Positions 37,903 through 47,702 of a DNA stretch of 64,000 nucleotides are shown here, piece after piece. Both the position numbers and the translations under genes were made by a program. Where the stretch lies: assembly GCF_003569765.1 (NCBI RefSeq), contig NZ_QXMG01000003.1, forward strand, positions 62,001-126,000. The letters are read 5' to 3'. Below the pieces are notes generated by a model. That model worked only from the letters and a program-made list of their open reading frames with translations, was not told where the DNA came from and searched no databases. The first letter of the stretch is position 1. Each line of letters starts with the position of its first letter. Source of the DNA: Caldimonas tepidiphila (GTDB lineage: Bacteria; Pseudomonadota; Gammaproteobacteria; Burkholderiales; Burkholderiaceae_C).

Positions 37903-37987
37903 CGCGCCTCGTGAAACATCTTGTATCAAACGAGCCAATGTAACAAAAAGTATTTCCCCGGCCGGAGATTGCAGCCGCCTGGCCCCC

Positions 37988-39178
37988 TCACCGCAAGGTG
38001 CGCAAGGCCTGCTCCAGGTCCCCGATCAGGTCCGACACCGCCTCGAGGCCGACCGAGAAGCGCACCAGCGGTCCCCGCACGCCATGCGTTTGCGCCCGCA
38101 TCGCGCCGGCGATGTCGTAGGGCACCGCGAGGCTCATCGGGCCGCCCCAGGAGTAGCCAATGCGAAAGAGCCTGAGCGTGTCGACGAAGGCGTCCACCCT
38201 GGCCCAGCCGAGCGCCGGGTCGAACACCACCGAGAACAGGCCGGCGGCCGAGCGGCAGTGGCGCCGCCAGTGCTCGTGACCGGGCGAGCCCGGCAGCGCC
38301 GGGTGCAGCACCTGCACGATCTCCGGCTGCTTCTGGCACCAGCGGGCGAGCTCGCGCGCGGCCTCGTCGTGCGCCGCGTAGCGCAGCGGCAGCGTCGGCA
38401 GGCTGCGCAGCACCGCCTCGACGTCGTTGGCGCCCACGCCCCAGCCCTGACGCATGTGCGCGAACTTCAGCTTCAGGTGCAGCGCCTCGTCGACCGTCGT
38501 GACCGAGCCCATCAGCACGTCGCCGCCGCCGGAGGGGTACTTGGTCAGCGCCTGCACCGAGATGTCGACGCCGAGGCTGCCGTCGCCGCAGAGATCGAAG
38601 GGGCGGAAGGCCAGCCCCGCGCCCCAGGTGTTGTCGAGCACGGTGATCACGCCGCACTCGCGCGCCGCGCGCACGAGCCCGCTCAAGTCCGGGAACTCCA
38701 TCGTCACCGAGCCCGGCGCCTCGAGCCACAGCAGTCGCGTGCGCTCGCCGATCATCGCCTTCAGCGCCTCGGCGTCGATCAGCGGATCGTAGAAGCGGTG
38801 CGCGATGCCGAAGGCGGCGAGCTCGTGGCGTGCGAGTTCCTTGTTCGGCCCGTAGGCGTTGTCCGGGATCAGCACCTCGTCGCTGGTCTTCAACAACGCG
38901 AAGTCGACCAGCGCGATCGCGGCGAGCCCGCTCGGCGTCAGCAGCGCCTGCCGCCCGCCCTCGAGCGTCGCGAGGCGTTCCTCGAGCGTGAAGGTGGTGG
39001 GCGTGCCGTGCAGGCCGTAGGTGTAGCCGGTCTTTTCCTTCCAGTTGCGCGCGCGCAGCGCGGCAACGTTGGGGAACAGCACCGTTGAGGCCTTGAACAC
39101 GCCGGGCTGGGGTGCCTGGAAACCCTCGGGCGGCGTGTAGGGATGGTGGATCAGCTCGGTGGAGGTGGGCGGCTTCAT
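37988..39178 (-). CDS. metC: Cystathionine beta-lyase (PLP Cys/Met metabolism enzyme)
   Basis: 396 residues. It cleaves cystathionine to homocysteine, pyruvate and ammonia in methionine synthesis. Motifs: GYTYGLHGTPTTFTLEERLATLEGG (phosphate-binding Tyr/Arg of the neighbour subunit), LEAPGSVTMEFPDL, the Asp in VLDNTWGAGL and the PLP Lys in VQALTKYPSGGGDVLMGSV near 226. The LEAPGS segment and the TWGAG sequence fit the MetC branch better than MetB or MetZ. Length is normal. It lies between a hypothetical gene and rimO on one strand with a 52-base gap to rimO. Confidence 0.9.
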   Translation of the reverse strand: MKPPTSTELIHHPYTPPEGFQAPQPGVFKASTVLFPNVAALRARNWKEKTGYTYGLHGTPTTFTLEERLATLEGGRQALLTPSGLAAIALVDFALLKTSDEVLIPDNAYGPNKELARHELAAFGIAHRFYDPLIDAEALKAMIGERTRLLWLEAPGSVTMEFPDLSGLVRAARECGVITVLDNTWGAGLAFRPFDLCGDGSLGVDISVQALTKYPSGGGDVLMGSVTTVDEALHLKLKFAHMRQGWGVGANDVEAVLRSLPTLPLRYAAHDEAARELARWCQKQPEIVQVLHPALPGSPGHEHWRRHCRSAAGLFSVVFDPALGWARVDAFVDTLRLFRIGYSWGGPMSLAVPYDIAGAMRAQTHGVRGPLVRFSVGLEAVSDLIGDLEQALRTLR

Positions 39179-39230
39179 GCCGCCATCTTAAGAGGGCGGC
39201 ACCGGCAGCGCCGCCCCGCGGGGTTCAGGC

Positions 39231-40628
39231 TCAGATCGGCAAGCCGATCAGGTCGTGGCCCTCGGTCGCGACGATGCGCGCGCGCGTGAACTCGCCGACC
39301 TTCAGCGTCTTGGACGCCTTCTCGGGCGGCAGCAGCCGCACGGTGCCGTCGATCTCCGGCGCGTCGGCGTAGCTGCGCCCCACCCCGCCGCGGCGGCCGA
39401 GCGCCGGGGCCGAGTCGACCAGCACCTGCATCGTGGCGCCGACGCGGCGCTTCAGGCGCGCTGCCGACACCTCCTCGGCCACCGCCATGAAGCGCGCGCG
39501 GCGCTCCTCGCGCACCTCGTCGGGCAACGCACCGGGCAGCTCGTTGGCTGCCGCGCCCTCAACCGGCGAGTAGGCGAAGCAGCCGGCGCGGTCGATCTGC
39601 GCCTCGCGCAGGAAGTCGAGCAGGTACTGGAACTCCTCCTCGGTCTCGCCGGGGAAGCCCGCGATGAAGGTCGAGCGCACCACCAGCTCCGGGCACAGCT
39701 CGCGCCAGCGCTGGATGCGCTCGAGGTTCTTCTCGCCGCTCGCGGGGCGCTTCATGCGCCTGAGCACGTCCGGGTGCGCGTGCTGGAAGGGCACGTCCAG
39801 GTAAGGCAGCACCAGGCCCTGCGCCATCAGAGGCACGATCTCGTCGACGTGCGGATAGGGGTAGACGTAGTGCAGGCGCACCCACGCGCCGTGGCGCTGG
39901 GCAACCGCGCCGAGCTGCTGCACCAGGTCGAGCATGCGCGTGCGCACCGGCGAGCCGTTCCAGAAGCCGGTGCGGTACTTCACGTCGACGCCGTAGGCGC
40001 TGGTGTCCTGGCTGACGACGAGCAGTTCCTTGACGCCGCCCTCGAACAGGCGCTGCGCTTCGGTCAGCACGTCGCCGACCGGGCGCGACACCAGGTCGCC
40101 GCGCAGGCCCGGGATGATGCAGAAGGTGCAGCGGTGGTTGCAGCCCTCGCTGATCTTCAGGTAGGCGTAGTGCTTCGGGGTCAGCTTGATGCCGGCCGGC
40201 GGCACCAGGTCGACGAAGGGGTCGTGGGGCTTCGGGACATGCTTGTGCACCGCGTCCATCACCTCCTGCGTCGCGTGCGGGCCGGTGACGGCCAGCACCT
40301 TGGGATGGATCTGCTGCACCAGGTTGCCGCCGGCCTCGCCGGTGCGCGCGCCGAGGCAGCCGGTGACGATCACCTTGCCGTTGGCGGCGAGCGCCTCGCC
40401 GATCGTGTCCAGGCTCTCCTTGACGGCGTCGTCGATGAAGCCGCAGGTGTTGACGATCACGAGGTCGGCGCCCTCGAAGGTCTTGGAGGTGGCGTAGCCC
40501 TCGGCGCTGAGCTGCGTGAGGATCAGTTCGGAGTCGGTCAGCGCCTTCGGGCAGCCGAGGCTCACGAAGCCGATGCGGGGGGTCGCGCCGGCCTCGACGG
40601 CGCCGGCGGAGAGGGTGTCTTGCGTCAT
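39231..40628 (-). CDS. rimO: Ribosomal protein uS12 methylthiotransferase RimO
   Basis: 465 residues. RimO adds a methylthio group to an Asp of ribosomal protein uS12, using two [4Fe-4S] clusters. The N-terminal MTTase domain has Cys in [28 protein letters not shown] and VTGCLGAR. The radical-SAM CxxxCxxC is [18 protein letters not shown] near 155-165. A TRAM domain is at the C-terminus. Start at 40628 gives the short lead used in related proteins; in-frame sequence upstream is antisense noise. Residues [10 protein letters not shown] distinguish RimO from MiaB. Confidence 0.96.
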   Translation of the reverse strand: MTQDTLSAGAVEAGATPRIGFVSLGCPKALTDSELILTQLSAEGYATSKTFEGADLVIVNTCGFIDDAVKESLDTIGEALAANGKVIVTGCLGARTGEAGGNLVQQIHPKVLAVTGPHATQEVMDAVHKHVPKPHDPFVDLVPPAGIKLTPKHYAYLKISEGCNHRCTFCIIPGLRGDLVSRPVGDVLTEAQRLFEGGVKELLVVSQDTSAYGVDVKYRTGFWNGSPVRTRMLDLVQQLGAVAQRHGAWVRLHYVYPYPHVDEIVPLMAQGLVLPYLDVPFQHAHPDVLRRMKRPASGEKNLERIQRWRELCPELVVRSTFIAGFPGETEEEFQYLLDFLREAQIDRAGCFAYSPVEGAAANELPGALPDEVREERRARFMAVAEEVSAARLKRRVGATMQVLVDSAPALGRRGGVGRSYADAPEIDGTVRLLPPEKASKTLKVGEFTRARIVATEGHDLIGLPI

Positions 40629-40692
40629 GGCCGGGATTTTCGCCGATGCGGGCTTCCCGGCCGTCCCGTGGGGGCGGCGCGCGGCAGGACAT

Positions 40693-40718
40693 CCGGCCGG
40701 CACATGCAGGCCGGCCGG
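40693..40718 (-). terminator. Hairpin after phaR
   Basis: CCGGCCGG (40693-40700) and CCGGCCGG (40711-40718) form an 8-base stem with a 10-base loop 19 bases beyond the phaR stop on the minus strand. No T-tract. Confidence 0.4.
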
Positions 40719-40736
40719 CTCGGCGGGAAGCCGCCG

Positions 40737-41321
40737 TCAGCGCTTGTTGCTGCCGGGGAAGCCCGGGAAGCCGGGTGGCATCAGCGACTCGGCCTGCTTC
40801 TGCATCTGCTCCTGCATCTGCACGAACAGGTTCTTCGACTGCTCGAGGTAGCTCGTCATCAGGCCCTGCATCATCGGCGCCTGCACATTGAGCAGCTGGG
40901 TCCAGAGCTCGGGGTTCACGCCCTCGTACATGCCCTTGGACTGCTCGGCGAAGCTGTTCTGCACGTCGATGAAGGTCTGGATGTTCTTCTCCAGGTAGGA
41001 GCCCATCAGGCCCTGCATCGTGTGGCCGTAGAAGCGGATGATCTGCGCCAGCATCTGCGTCGAGAACATCGGCACGCCGCAGGACTCCTCGTCCAGGATG
41101 ATCTGCAGCAGGATGCTGCGCGTGAGGTCCTCGTTGGTCTTGGCGTCGCGCACGACGAAGGTCTCGCCTTCGAGCACCATCTGCTTGACGTCGGCGAGCG
41201 TGATGTAGCTGCTGGTCTGTGTGTCGTAGAGGCGGCGGTTCGGATACTTCTTCAGTGTGCGCACCGAGCCCTCGGCGCCCTCGGTCCCGGCGCCGGCTGC
41301 GCTGGGTTTGGCTTGCGGCAT
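40737..41321 (-). CDS. phaR: Polyhydroxyalkanoate synthesis repressor PhaR
   Basis: 194 residues. PhaR binds DNA and PHB granules and represses phasin genes until polymer accumulates. The N-terminal domain (TLKKYPNRRLYDTQTSSYITLADVKQMV) is the conserved DNA-binding PHB/PHA accumulation regulator domain; the next segment (LLQIILDEESCGVPMFSTQML) is the PHB-binding module. The C-terminus is Met/Gln-rich (NLFVQMQEQMQKQAESLMPP), typical for granule contact. No phaC/phaB gene lies in the window. It shows the organism makes PHA granules. Confidence 0.95.
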   Translation of the reverse strand: MPQAKPSAAGAGTEGAEGSVRTLKKYPNRRLYDTQTSSYITLADVKQMVLEGETFVVRDAKTNEDLTRSILLQIILDEESCGVPMFSTQMLAQIIRFYGHTMQGLMGSYLEKNIQTFIDVQNSFAEQSKGMYEGVNPELWTQLLNVQAPMMQGLMTSYLEQSKNLFVQMQEQMQKQAESLMPPGFPGFPGSNKR

Positions 41322-41374
41322 GAGCTGTTCTCCATCGGGGCTGCGACGTCTGGCAGCCTTTCGCTCATTCTAGA

Positions 41375-41409
41375 GGGGGTATTTCCCCCGACCGGAGGGG
41401 AATTACCCC
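41375..41409. promoter_or_regulatory. Paired G-run/C-run palindromes between icmF end and phaR start
   Basis: GGGGGTATTTCCCCC (41375-41389) and GGGGAATTACCCC (41397-41409; reads GGGGTAATTCCCC on the minus strand) are two similar inverted repeats with centres 21 bases apart, about 55 bases upstream of the phaR start. They look like an operator for phaR or a protein-binding pair. Confidence 0.5.
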
Positions 41410-41497
41410 GCAGGGACGGGGGACGGACCGGAGTGCCGGCCGCCAGGGCCGCTCCCGCCCCCCTCGGGACCCCCTCTTGCCCCCTCCGGGCCTCCCG

Positions 41498-44400
41498 TCA
41501 CATGTTGCGCCGGTACTGGCCGCCGACCTGGTAGAGCGCGTTGGTGATCTGCCCGAGCGAGCACACCCGCACCGCGTCCATCAGCACCTCGAACACGTTG
41601 CGGTTCTCGATCACCGCCTGCTGCAGCCGCGCGAGCTGCACCGGCGCCTCGGCCGCATGGCGCGCGTGGAAGGCCTCCAGGCGCTGCAGCTGGCTCTGCT
41701 TCTCCTCCTCGGTCGAGCGCGCGAGCTCGATCGTCTCGGGCACCGGGTCGCCGTGCGGATTGCGGAAGGTGTTCACGCCGATGATCGGGTACTCGCCGGT
41801 GTGCTTGAGCATCTCGTAGTGCATGCTCTCCTCCTGGATCTTGCCGCGCTGGTAGCCGGTCTCCATCGCGCCGAGCACCCCGCCGCGCTCGGCGATCTTC
41901 TCGAACTCCGCGAGCACCGCCTCCTCCACCAGTTCGGTCAGCTCGTCGATGATGAAGGCGCCCTGGTTCGGGTTCTCGTTCTTCGCCAGGCCCCACTCGC
42001 GGTTGATGATGAGCTGGATCGCCATCGCGCGGCGCACGCTTTCTTCCGTCGGCGTCGTGATCGCCTCGTCGAAGGCGTTGGTGTGCAGGCTGTTGCAGTT
42101 GTCGTAGATCGCGATCAGCGCCTGCAGCGTGGTACGGATGTCGTTGAACTGGATCTCCTGAGCGTGCAAGGACCGGCCCGAGGTCTGGATGTGGTACTTC
42201 AGCTTCTGGGACCGCTCGTTCGCGCCGTACTTCTCGCGCATCGCCACCGCCCAGATGCGGCGCGCCACGCGGCCGAGCACGGTGTACTCCGGATCCATGC
42301 CGTTGCTGAAGAAGAAGCTCAGGTTCGGCGCGAAGTCGTCGATGTGCATGCCGCGCGCCAGATACGCCTCCACGAAGGTGAAGCCGTTGGACAGCGTGAA
42401 CGCGAGCTGGCTGATCGGGTTGGCGCCGGCCTCGGCGATGTGGTAGCCGCTGATGGACACCGAATAGAAGTTGCGCACCCGGTTGTGCACGAAGAACTCG
42501 GCGATGTCGCCCATCACCTTCAGGCTGAACTCGGTGGAGAAGATGCAGGTGTTCTGGCCCTGGTCCTCCTTCAGGATGTCGGCCTGCACGGTGCCGCGCA
42601 CGTTCTCCAGCACCCAGGCCCGGATCTTGGCCGTCTCGTCGTCGGTGGGCTCGCGGCCGTTGTCGGCGCGGAATTTCTCCAGCTGCTGGTCGATCGCGGT
42701 GTTCATGAACATCGCCAGGATCGACGGCGCCGGGCCGTTGATCGTCATCGACACGCTGGTGCTCGGGCTGCACAGGTCGAAGCCGGAGTACAGCACCTTC
42801 ATGTCCTCGAGCGTCGCGATCGACACGCCCGAGTTGCCGACCTTGCCGTAGATGTCGGGGCGCGGGTCCGGGTCGTTGCCGTAGAGCGTGACCGAGTCGA
42901 AGGCGGTGGACAGGCGCTTGGCCGGCATCCCTTCCGACAGCAGCTTGAAGCGACGGTTGGTGCGGAAGGCGTCGCCCTCGCCCGCGAACATGCGGGTCGG
43001 ATCCTCCCCCTCGCGCTTGAAGGCGAAGGTGCCGGCGGTGTAGGGGAAGGAGCCGGGCACGTTCTCCAGCAGCAGCCACTTCAGCAGCTCGCCGTGGTCC
43101 TCGTACTGCGGCAGCGCGACTTTCCGGATCTTGTTGCCCGACAGCGTCGTGTGCACGAGAGAGGTGCGGATCTCCTTGTCCCGGATCCTCACGACGTACT
43201 CGTCGCCGGCGTAGGCCTTCTGCATCTCGGGCCACTGCGCGAGCAGCTTGCGGGAGTGCGAATCGAGCCTGGCGAGGCGCTCGTCGGCGAGCTGGCGCAG
43301 GCTCGGGCCGGCGGCCTCGGCCGCGGCGTCGCAGCAGGCCGCCTTCAGCATCGCCTCCGAGGCCAGCAGCTGCTGCGCCTCGCGGGCGAGCTTCGCCTGC
43401 TCGCGCGCGCGCTTCTTGTAGCCGCGCACCGCATCGGAAATCTCGGCGAGGTAGCGCGTGCGCGCCGGCGGCACCACCGGCGTCTGCTGCGTGCTGTGGC
43501 GGGTGTCCACCAGCGGCAGGCGCCCTTCCCCCGCCTTCAGGCCGAGCTCCTTCAGCCGCGGCATCAGCGCCTGGAACAGCGCGGTGACGCCGTCGTCGTT
43601 GAAGCGCGCGGCCATCGTGCCGAACACCGGCATCTCCTCCGGCCGCTTGCCGAACGCCTCCTTGTTGCGCTGCACCTGCTTGGCGACGTCGCGCAGCGCG
43701 TCGAGCGAGCCCTTGCGGTCGAACTTGTTGATCGCGACGAACTCGGCGAAGTCGAGCATGTCGATCTTCTCGAGCTGGCTCGCGGCGCCGAACTCGGGCG
43801 TCATCACGTACACGGGCACGTCGACGTGCGGCACGATCGCGGCGTCGCCCTGGCCGATGCCCGAGGTCTCGACGACCACGAGGTCGAAGCCGGCGACCTT
43901 CGCCGCGGCGATCACGTCCGGCAGCGCCTGGCTGATCTCGCTGCCGAAGTCGCGCGTGGCGAGGCTGCGCATGTAGACCCGGGATCCCTTGCTCCACGGG
44001 TTGATCGCGTTCATGCGGATGCGATCACCCAGCAGCGCACCGCCGCTCTTGCGCCGCGACGGGTCGATCGAGATCACCGCGATGCGCAACTCGTCGTCCT
44101 GGTCGAGCCGGATGCGGCGGATCAGCTCGTCGGTGAGGCTCGACTTGCCCGCGCCGCCAGTGCCGGTGATGCCGAGCACCGGCACGCGCTTTCCGGCCGC
44201 CTGCGCCTGCAGCGCCTCGCGCACCTCGGCGGGTGCCGCGCCGTTCTCCAGCGCCGTGATCAGCTGCGCGAGCGCGCGCCAGGCCATCTCGCCGTGGCCC
44301 TGGATCGCCGCGACGTCCTTGGACGCGTGCACCGACAGGTCGCGGTCGCTGCGCATCAGCATCTCGCCGATCATGCCCTGCAGCCCCATGCGCTGGCCGT

Positions 44401-44797
44401 CCTCGGGGCTGAAGATGCGCGAGACGCCATAGGCCTGCAGCTCGCGGATCTCGGCCGGCACGATCACGCCGCCGCCGCCGCCGAAGACCTGGATGTGCGC
44501 GCCGCCGCGCTGGCGCAGCAGGTCGACCATGTACTTGAAGTACTCGACGTGGCCGCCCTGGTAGGAGCTGATCGCGATGCCGTGCGCGTCCTCCTGCAGC
44601 GCGGCGGTCACGACCTCGTCCACCGAGCGGTTGTGGCCGAGGTGGATCACCTCCGCGCCCATGCCCTGCAGGATGCGGCGCATGATGTTGATCGAGGCGT
44701 CGTGCCCGTCGAACAGCGACGCGGCGGTCACGAAGCGGACCTTGTGCTGCGGGCGGAATTCGGTCAGGGCCTTGTAGTCGGCGGACAGGTCGGTCAC
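41498..44797 (-). CDS. icmF: Fused isobutyryl-CoA mutase IcmF
   Basis: 1099 residues. IcmF interconverts isobutyryl-CoA and n-butyryl-CoA with adenosylcobalamin and carries its own G-protein chaperone. Order: B12-binding domain (about 20-150) with [12 protein letters not shown] holding the cobalt-ligand His; MeaI-type GTPase (about 205-420) with P-loop [12 protein letters not shown]; linker; and mutase barrel (about 560-1099). F593 and Q747 align by eye with the Phe/Gln pair that sets isobutyryl specificity in studied IcmF; methylmalonyl-CoA mutase has Tyr/Arg and pivalyl-type variants Leu/Ala. The active-site [12 protein letters not shown] is intact. An AraC-type regulator is divergent, 138 bases away. 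Function fits branched-chain (valine) or butyrate carbon flow, perhaps to PHA. Confidence 0.95.
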   Translation of the reverse strand: MTDLSADYKALTEFRPQHKVRFVTAASLFDGHDASINIMRRILQGMGAEVIHLGHNRSVDEVVTAALQEDAHGIAISSYQGGHVEYFKYMVDLLRQRGGAHIQVFGGGGGVIVPAEIRELQAYGVSRIFSPEDGQRMGLQGMIGEMLMRSDRDLSVHASKDVAAIQGHGEMAWRALAQLITALENGAAPAEVREALQAQAAGKRVPVLGITGTGGAGKSSLTDELIRRIRLDQDDELRIAVISIDPSRRKSGGALLGDRIRMNAINPWSKGSRVYMRSLATRDFGSEISQALPDVIAAAKVAGFDLVVVETSGIGQGDAAIVPHVDVPVYVMTPEFGAASQLEKIDMLDFAEFVAINKFDRKGSLDALRDVAKQVQRNKEAFGKRPEEMPVFGTMAARFNDDGVTALFQALMPRLKELGLKAGEGRLPLVDTRHSTQQTPVVPPARTRYLAEISDAVRGYKKRAREQAKLAREAQQLLASEAMLKAACCDAAAEAAGPSLRQLADERLARLDSHSRKLLAQWPEMQKAYAGDEYVVRIRDKEIRTSLVHTTLSGNKIRKVALPQYEDHGELLKWLLLENVPGSFPYTAGTFAFKREGEDPTRMFAGEGDAFRTNRRFKLLSEGMPAKRLSTAFDSVTLYGNDPDPRPDIYGKVGNSGVSIATLEDMKVLYSGFDLCSPSTSVSMTINGPAPSILAMFMNTAIDQQLEKFRADNGREPTDDETAKIRAWVLENVRGTVQADILKEDQGQNTCIFSTEFSLKVMGDIAEFFVHNRVRNFYSVSISGYHIAEAGANPISQLAFTLSNGFTFVEAYLARGMHIDDFAPNLSFFFSNGMDPEYTVLGRVARRIWAVAMREKYGANERSQKLKYHIQTSGRSLHAQEIQFNDIRTTLQALIAIYDNCNSLHTNAFDEAITTPTEESVRRAMAIQLIINREWGLAKNENPNQGAFIIDELTELVEEAVLAEFEKIAERGGVLGAMETGYQRGKIQEESMHYEMLKHTGEYPIIGVNTFRNPHGDPVPETIELARSTEEEKQSQLQRLEAFHARHAAEAPVQLARLQQAVIENRNVFEVLMDAVRVCSLGQITNALYQVGGQYRRNM

Positions 44798-44935
44798 GGT
44801 GCGAGGTTCCTGCAGTACGGTGGCGAGGGACGGGAAAGGTATCCTCCCCAGTTTAGGAAGGCTGCGCGCGCGCCGCCATAGCGAAAGCGATCACTGCGGC
44901 TGCGCGTTTTTGCCAGTCGCGCCGCCCTGCCCCGG

Positions 44936-45958
44936 ATGGAGAAAGACAGCGTCTCGATGTACTTCGTGCGTGCCGCGCTCGCCAAGCTGCCGGCCGCCGC
45001 GCTGCCGCGCGTGCTCGCGCAGGCCGGCATCCCCGCCGCGCTGCTCGGCGCGGCGCAGGCGCGCGTGCCGGCGCGCGCCTTCGCGGCGCTGTGGCTGGCG
45101 GTCGCGCGCGAGCTCGACGACGAGTTCTTCGGGCTCGATGCGCGGCGCATGAAGGTCGGCAGCTTCGCGCTGCTGTGCCATGCGCTGCTGCACTGCGGCA
45201 CGCTCGAGCGGGCGCTGCGGCAGTGCCTGCGCGGCTTCGCGGTCTTCCTCGACGACATCGACGCCGAGCTGCACGTCGAGGGCGCGGACTGCGTGCTGCG
45301 CATCGGGCACCGCATGGCGGGGCTCGCGGACCGGCGCTTCGCGGTCGAGACCTACCTCGTGATGGTGCACGGCCTGCTGTGCTGGCTGGGCGGGCGGCGC
45401 ATCGCGATCCGTGCCGCCGACTTCGCCTACCCGGCGCCCGAGCATGCCGTGGAATACCGGCTGCTGTTCTCGCAGCAGCTGCGCTTCGACGCGCCGAGCA
45501 CCGAGCTGCGGCTCGACGCGCGCGTGCTGGCGCTGCCCATCGTGCAGGACGAGGCGGCGCTGAAGGCCTTCCTGCGCAGCGCGCCGCAGTCGGTGTTCCT
45601 GAAGTACCGCAACACCGAGGGCTGGAGCGCGCGCATCCGCCGCCAGCTGCGCGGCAGCCTCGGCGCGCCCTGGCCGACGCTCGACGAGCTGGCCGCGAGG
45701 TTCGGCGTCGCCCCGGCGACACTGCGGCGCCGCCTCGAGGCCGAGGGCGTGTCCTACCAGGAGATCAAGGACGCGCTGCGCCGCGACATCGCGATCCACC
45801 ACCTCTGCCACGGCGGGCTCAGCATCGCCGAGATGGCGGACCTGCTGGGCTTTCGCGAGCCGAGCGCCTTCCACCGCGCGTTCCGGAAATGGACCGGCGC
45901 GCGGCCGGGCGACTACCGCGCCGGCCGGGCCGCGGGCCCGGCCGGCAACGAGGCCTGA
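44936..45958 (+). CDS. AraC-family transcriptional regulator, likely of icmF
   Basis: 340 residues. An N-terminal arabinose-binding-like effector domain (about 20-200, of the OruR/ArgR-like group: FGLDARRMKVGSFALLCHALL) is followed by a C-terminal AraC double helix-turn-helix (about 230-325) with PTLDELAARFGVAPATLRRRLEAEGVSYQEIKD and MADLLGFREPSAFHRAFRKWTG. Its divergent position beside icmF suggests that it activates the mutase gene in response to an acyl-CoA or branched-chain intermediate; this is inference from position. A second in-frame Met at codon 8 is an alternative start. Confidence 0.9.
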   Translation: MEKDSVSMYFVRAALAKLPAAALPRVLAQAGIPAALLGAAQARVPARAFAALWLAVARELDDEFFGLDARRMKVGSFALLCHALLHCGTLERALRQCLRGFAVFLDDIDAELHVEGADCVLRIGHRMAGLADRRFAVETYLVMVHGLLCWLGGRRIAIRAADFAYPAPEHAVEYRLLFSQQLRFDAPSTELRLDARVLALPIVQDEAALKAFLRSAPQSVFLKYRNTEGWSARIRRQLRGSLGAPWPTLDELAARFGVAPATLRRRLEAEGVSYQEIKDALRRDIAIHHLCHGGLSIAEMADLLGFREPSAFHRAFRKWTGARPGDYRAGRAAGPAGNEA

Positions 45959-45989
45959 TCCGCAGCGGAGCCGCCGCCGGGCCGTGCTG

Positions 45990-47189
45990 TCAGCGGATGC
46001 TGCCGGCCAGCTCGAACACCGGCAGGTAGAGCAGCAGCACGATCACGCCGACCGCCAGGCCGATCACCGCCATCAGCAGCGGCTCGAACAGCCGCGTGAA
46101 GCGCTCGATCCAGCGCGCGATCTCGTTCTCGCACAGCGTCGCGGCATGCTCCATCATCTCGCCGATGCGGCCGCTGCGCTCGCCGACCTGCAGCAGCCCG
46201 CGCGCCACCGGCGTCGCCAGCCCGTTGCGCTCGAGCGCCACCGACAGCGCCTGCCCCTCGCGCAGCTGCCGCGTCGCATGCTGCAGCGCCGGCCGCAGGC
46301 TCGGCGTGAGCAGCCCGGCGGCCATCTCGGTCGCGCTCGCCACCGGGATGCCGCTGCGCAGCAGCATGCCCATCGTGCGGTAGAAGCGCCCGAGCTGGTG
46401 CAGGCGCGCGCGCTCGCCGACCCCCGGGAGGCGCCACAGCAGCCGCGTCAGCAGCCACTGCCGCAGCGGCGGGCGGCGCAGCGCCTGGACGGCGGCCGCT
46501 GCGCCGGCCAGCAGCAGCGCCGCCAGCGGCAGCGCGTGGTCGCGCAGCCCCTCGCCGAGCCCCAGCAGCAGCCGCGACAGCAGCGGCAGGTCCTGCCCCA
46601 GCCCGGCATAGACCAGGCTGAAGCGTGGCACGACGTAGACCAGCATGAACACCGCCACCAGCGCCCCGACGCCGAGCAGCAGCGCCGGATAGATCGTGGC
46701 GTTGACGAGCTTCTGCCGCGCCTGCTCGACCTGCACCTGGTAGTCGATGTAGCGCGCCAGCGCCTCGCGCAGGTCGCCGGTGCGCTCGCTGGCGCGCACC
46801 GCCGCGACGAACAGCGGCGGGAACAGCTCGGGCATGCGTTCGAGCGCCTGCGAGAAGGTGTGGCCGTCCTGCAGCGCCGCGCGCAGCCGCCGCAGCACCG
46901 GCTGCGGCGCGCCGCCGGCGCCGCGCTCGGACAGCATCTCGAGCGCCTCCACCGCGTTGAGCCCGGCGTCCAGCAGCGCGACCAGCTCCTGCGCGAACAG
47001 CAGCAGCGGAAAGCGCCGCGACGCCCCGGGCAGGCGCAGCGGCGTGCGCTCGGCGCGCACCGACACCACGCTCACGCCCTGCTCGCGCGCCTGGTGCGCG
47101 GCATCCTGCGCATCGGCGGCATCGATCGTCAGCGCCGCGACTTCCCGCGCGCCCTTCAGGCCCCTGACGTGGAATCGCATCGGCTTCAC
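45990..47189 (-). CDS. gspF: Type II secretion inner-membrane platform protein GspF
   Basis: 399 residues. GspF is the inner-membrane core of the type II secretion machine. Two cytoplasmic GspF repeats are visible (about 65-190 and 268-390), each with LLxAGLNAVEALEML or LLRSGIPVASATEMA, and three membrane helices (ALLLGVGALVAVFMLVYVV, ALPLAALLLAGAAAAV, LLMAVIGLAVGVIVLLLYL). The GTG at 47189 overlaps the gspG stop (GTGA); an ATG three codons on is possible. GspF and GspG stand alone here; GspD and three pseudopilins are found about 14 kb away on the same strand, with the oxidase cluster between them. Confidence 0.93.
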   Translation of the reverse strand: MKPMRFHVRGLKGAREVAALTIDAADAQDAAHQAREQGVSVVSVRAERTPLRLPGASRRFPLLLFAQELVALLDAGLNAVEALEMLSERGAGGAPQPVLRRLRAALQDGHTFSQALERMPELFPPLFVAAVRASERTGDLREALARYIDYQVQVEQARQKLVNATIYPALLLGVGALVAVFMLVYVVPRFSLVYAGLGQDLPLLSRLLLGLGEGLRDHALPLAALLLAGAAAAVQALRRPPLRQWLLTRLLWRLPGVGERARLHQLGRFYRTMGMLLRSGIPVASATEMAAGLLTPSLRPALQHATRQLREGQALSVALERNGLATPVARGLLQVGERSGRIGEMMEHAATLCENEIARWIERFTRLFEPLLMAVIGLAVGVIVLLLYLPVFELAGSIR

Positions 47190-47629
47190 CAGTTGGTGAT
47201 GTCGGCGGCTTCGCCTTCGCCGCCCGGGCGACCGTCCTTGCCCAGGGAGAACAGGTCGAACTCCGCACGACTGCCCGGATGGCGGTAGTGGTAGGGATGG
47301 CCCCAGGGATCGAGCGGCACCTGGCGCTTCAGGTAGGGGCCGGCCCAGCGCGACTGGCCCTCGGGAGCCGTGGCCAGCGCCGCCAGCCCCTGCTCGGTGC
47401 TCGGCAGCATGCCGACGTCGAGCCGGTACTGCTCGAGCGCGCGGTCGAAGGCCTCGATCTGCGCGCGCGCCACCTTCTCCTGCGACTTCCCGACCTGGCC
47501 GAAGTAGCTCGGGGCCACGTAGGCGGCCAGCAGGCCGATGATGACCATCACCACCAGCAGTTCGAGCAGCGTGAAGCCGCCCTGCCCGCGGCCGCCAGCG
47601 CGGCCCGCCGTCGTATCGATTGCCGACAT
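47186..47629 (-). CDS. gspG: Type II secretion major pseudopilin GspG
   Basis: 147 residues. The prepilin peptidase site is G-FTLLELLVVMVIIGLLAAYV, with Glu at +5. The C-terminal region has the GspG signature YRLDVGMLPSTEQGL, DPWGHPYHYRHPG and FDLFSLGKDG with the Ca-binding loop residues. It is longer at the N-terminus than E. coli GspG, with 17 residues before the cleavage site. AGGAGGG lies 9 bases upstream of the ATG. The stop overlaps the gspF GTG. It follows the RegA-like regulator on the same strand by 73 bases. Confidence 0.95.
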   Translation of the reverse strand: MSAIDTTAGRAGGRGQGGFTLLELLVVMVIIGLLAAYVAPSYFGQVGKSQEKVARAQIEAFDRALEQYRLDVGMLPSTEQGLAALATAPEGQSRWAGPYLKRQVPLDPWGHPYHYRHPGSRAEFDLFSLGKDGRPGGEGEAADITNW

Positions 47630-47702
47630 TGCCGATCCCTCCTGCCTGCCAACTGCCTCGGCGGGCGCCCCGGCGGCGCGCGCCGTCCCGTCCCGGCCGG
47701 GA

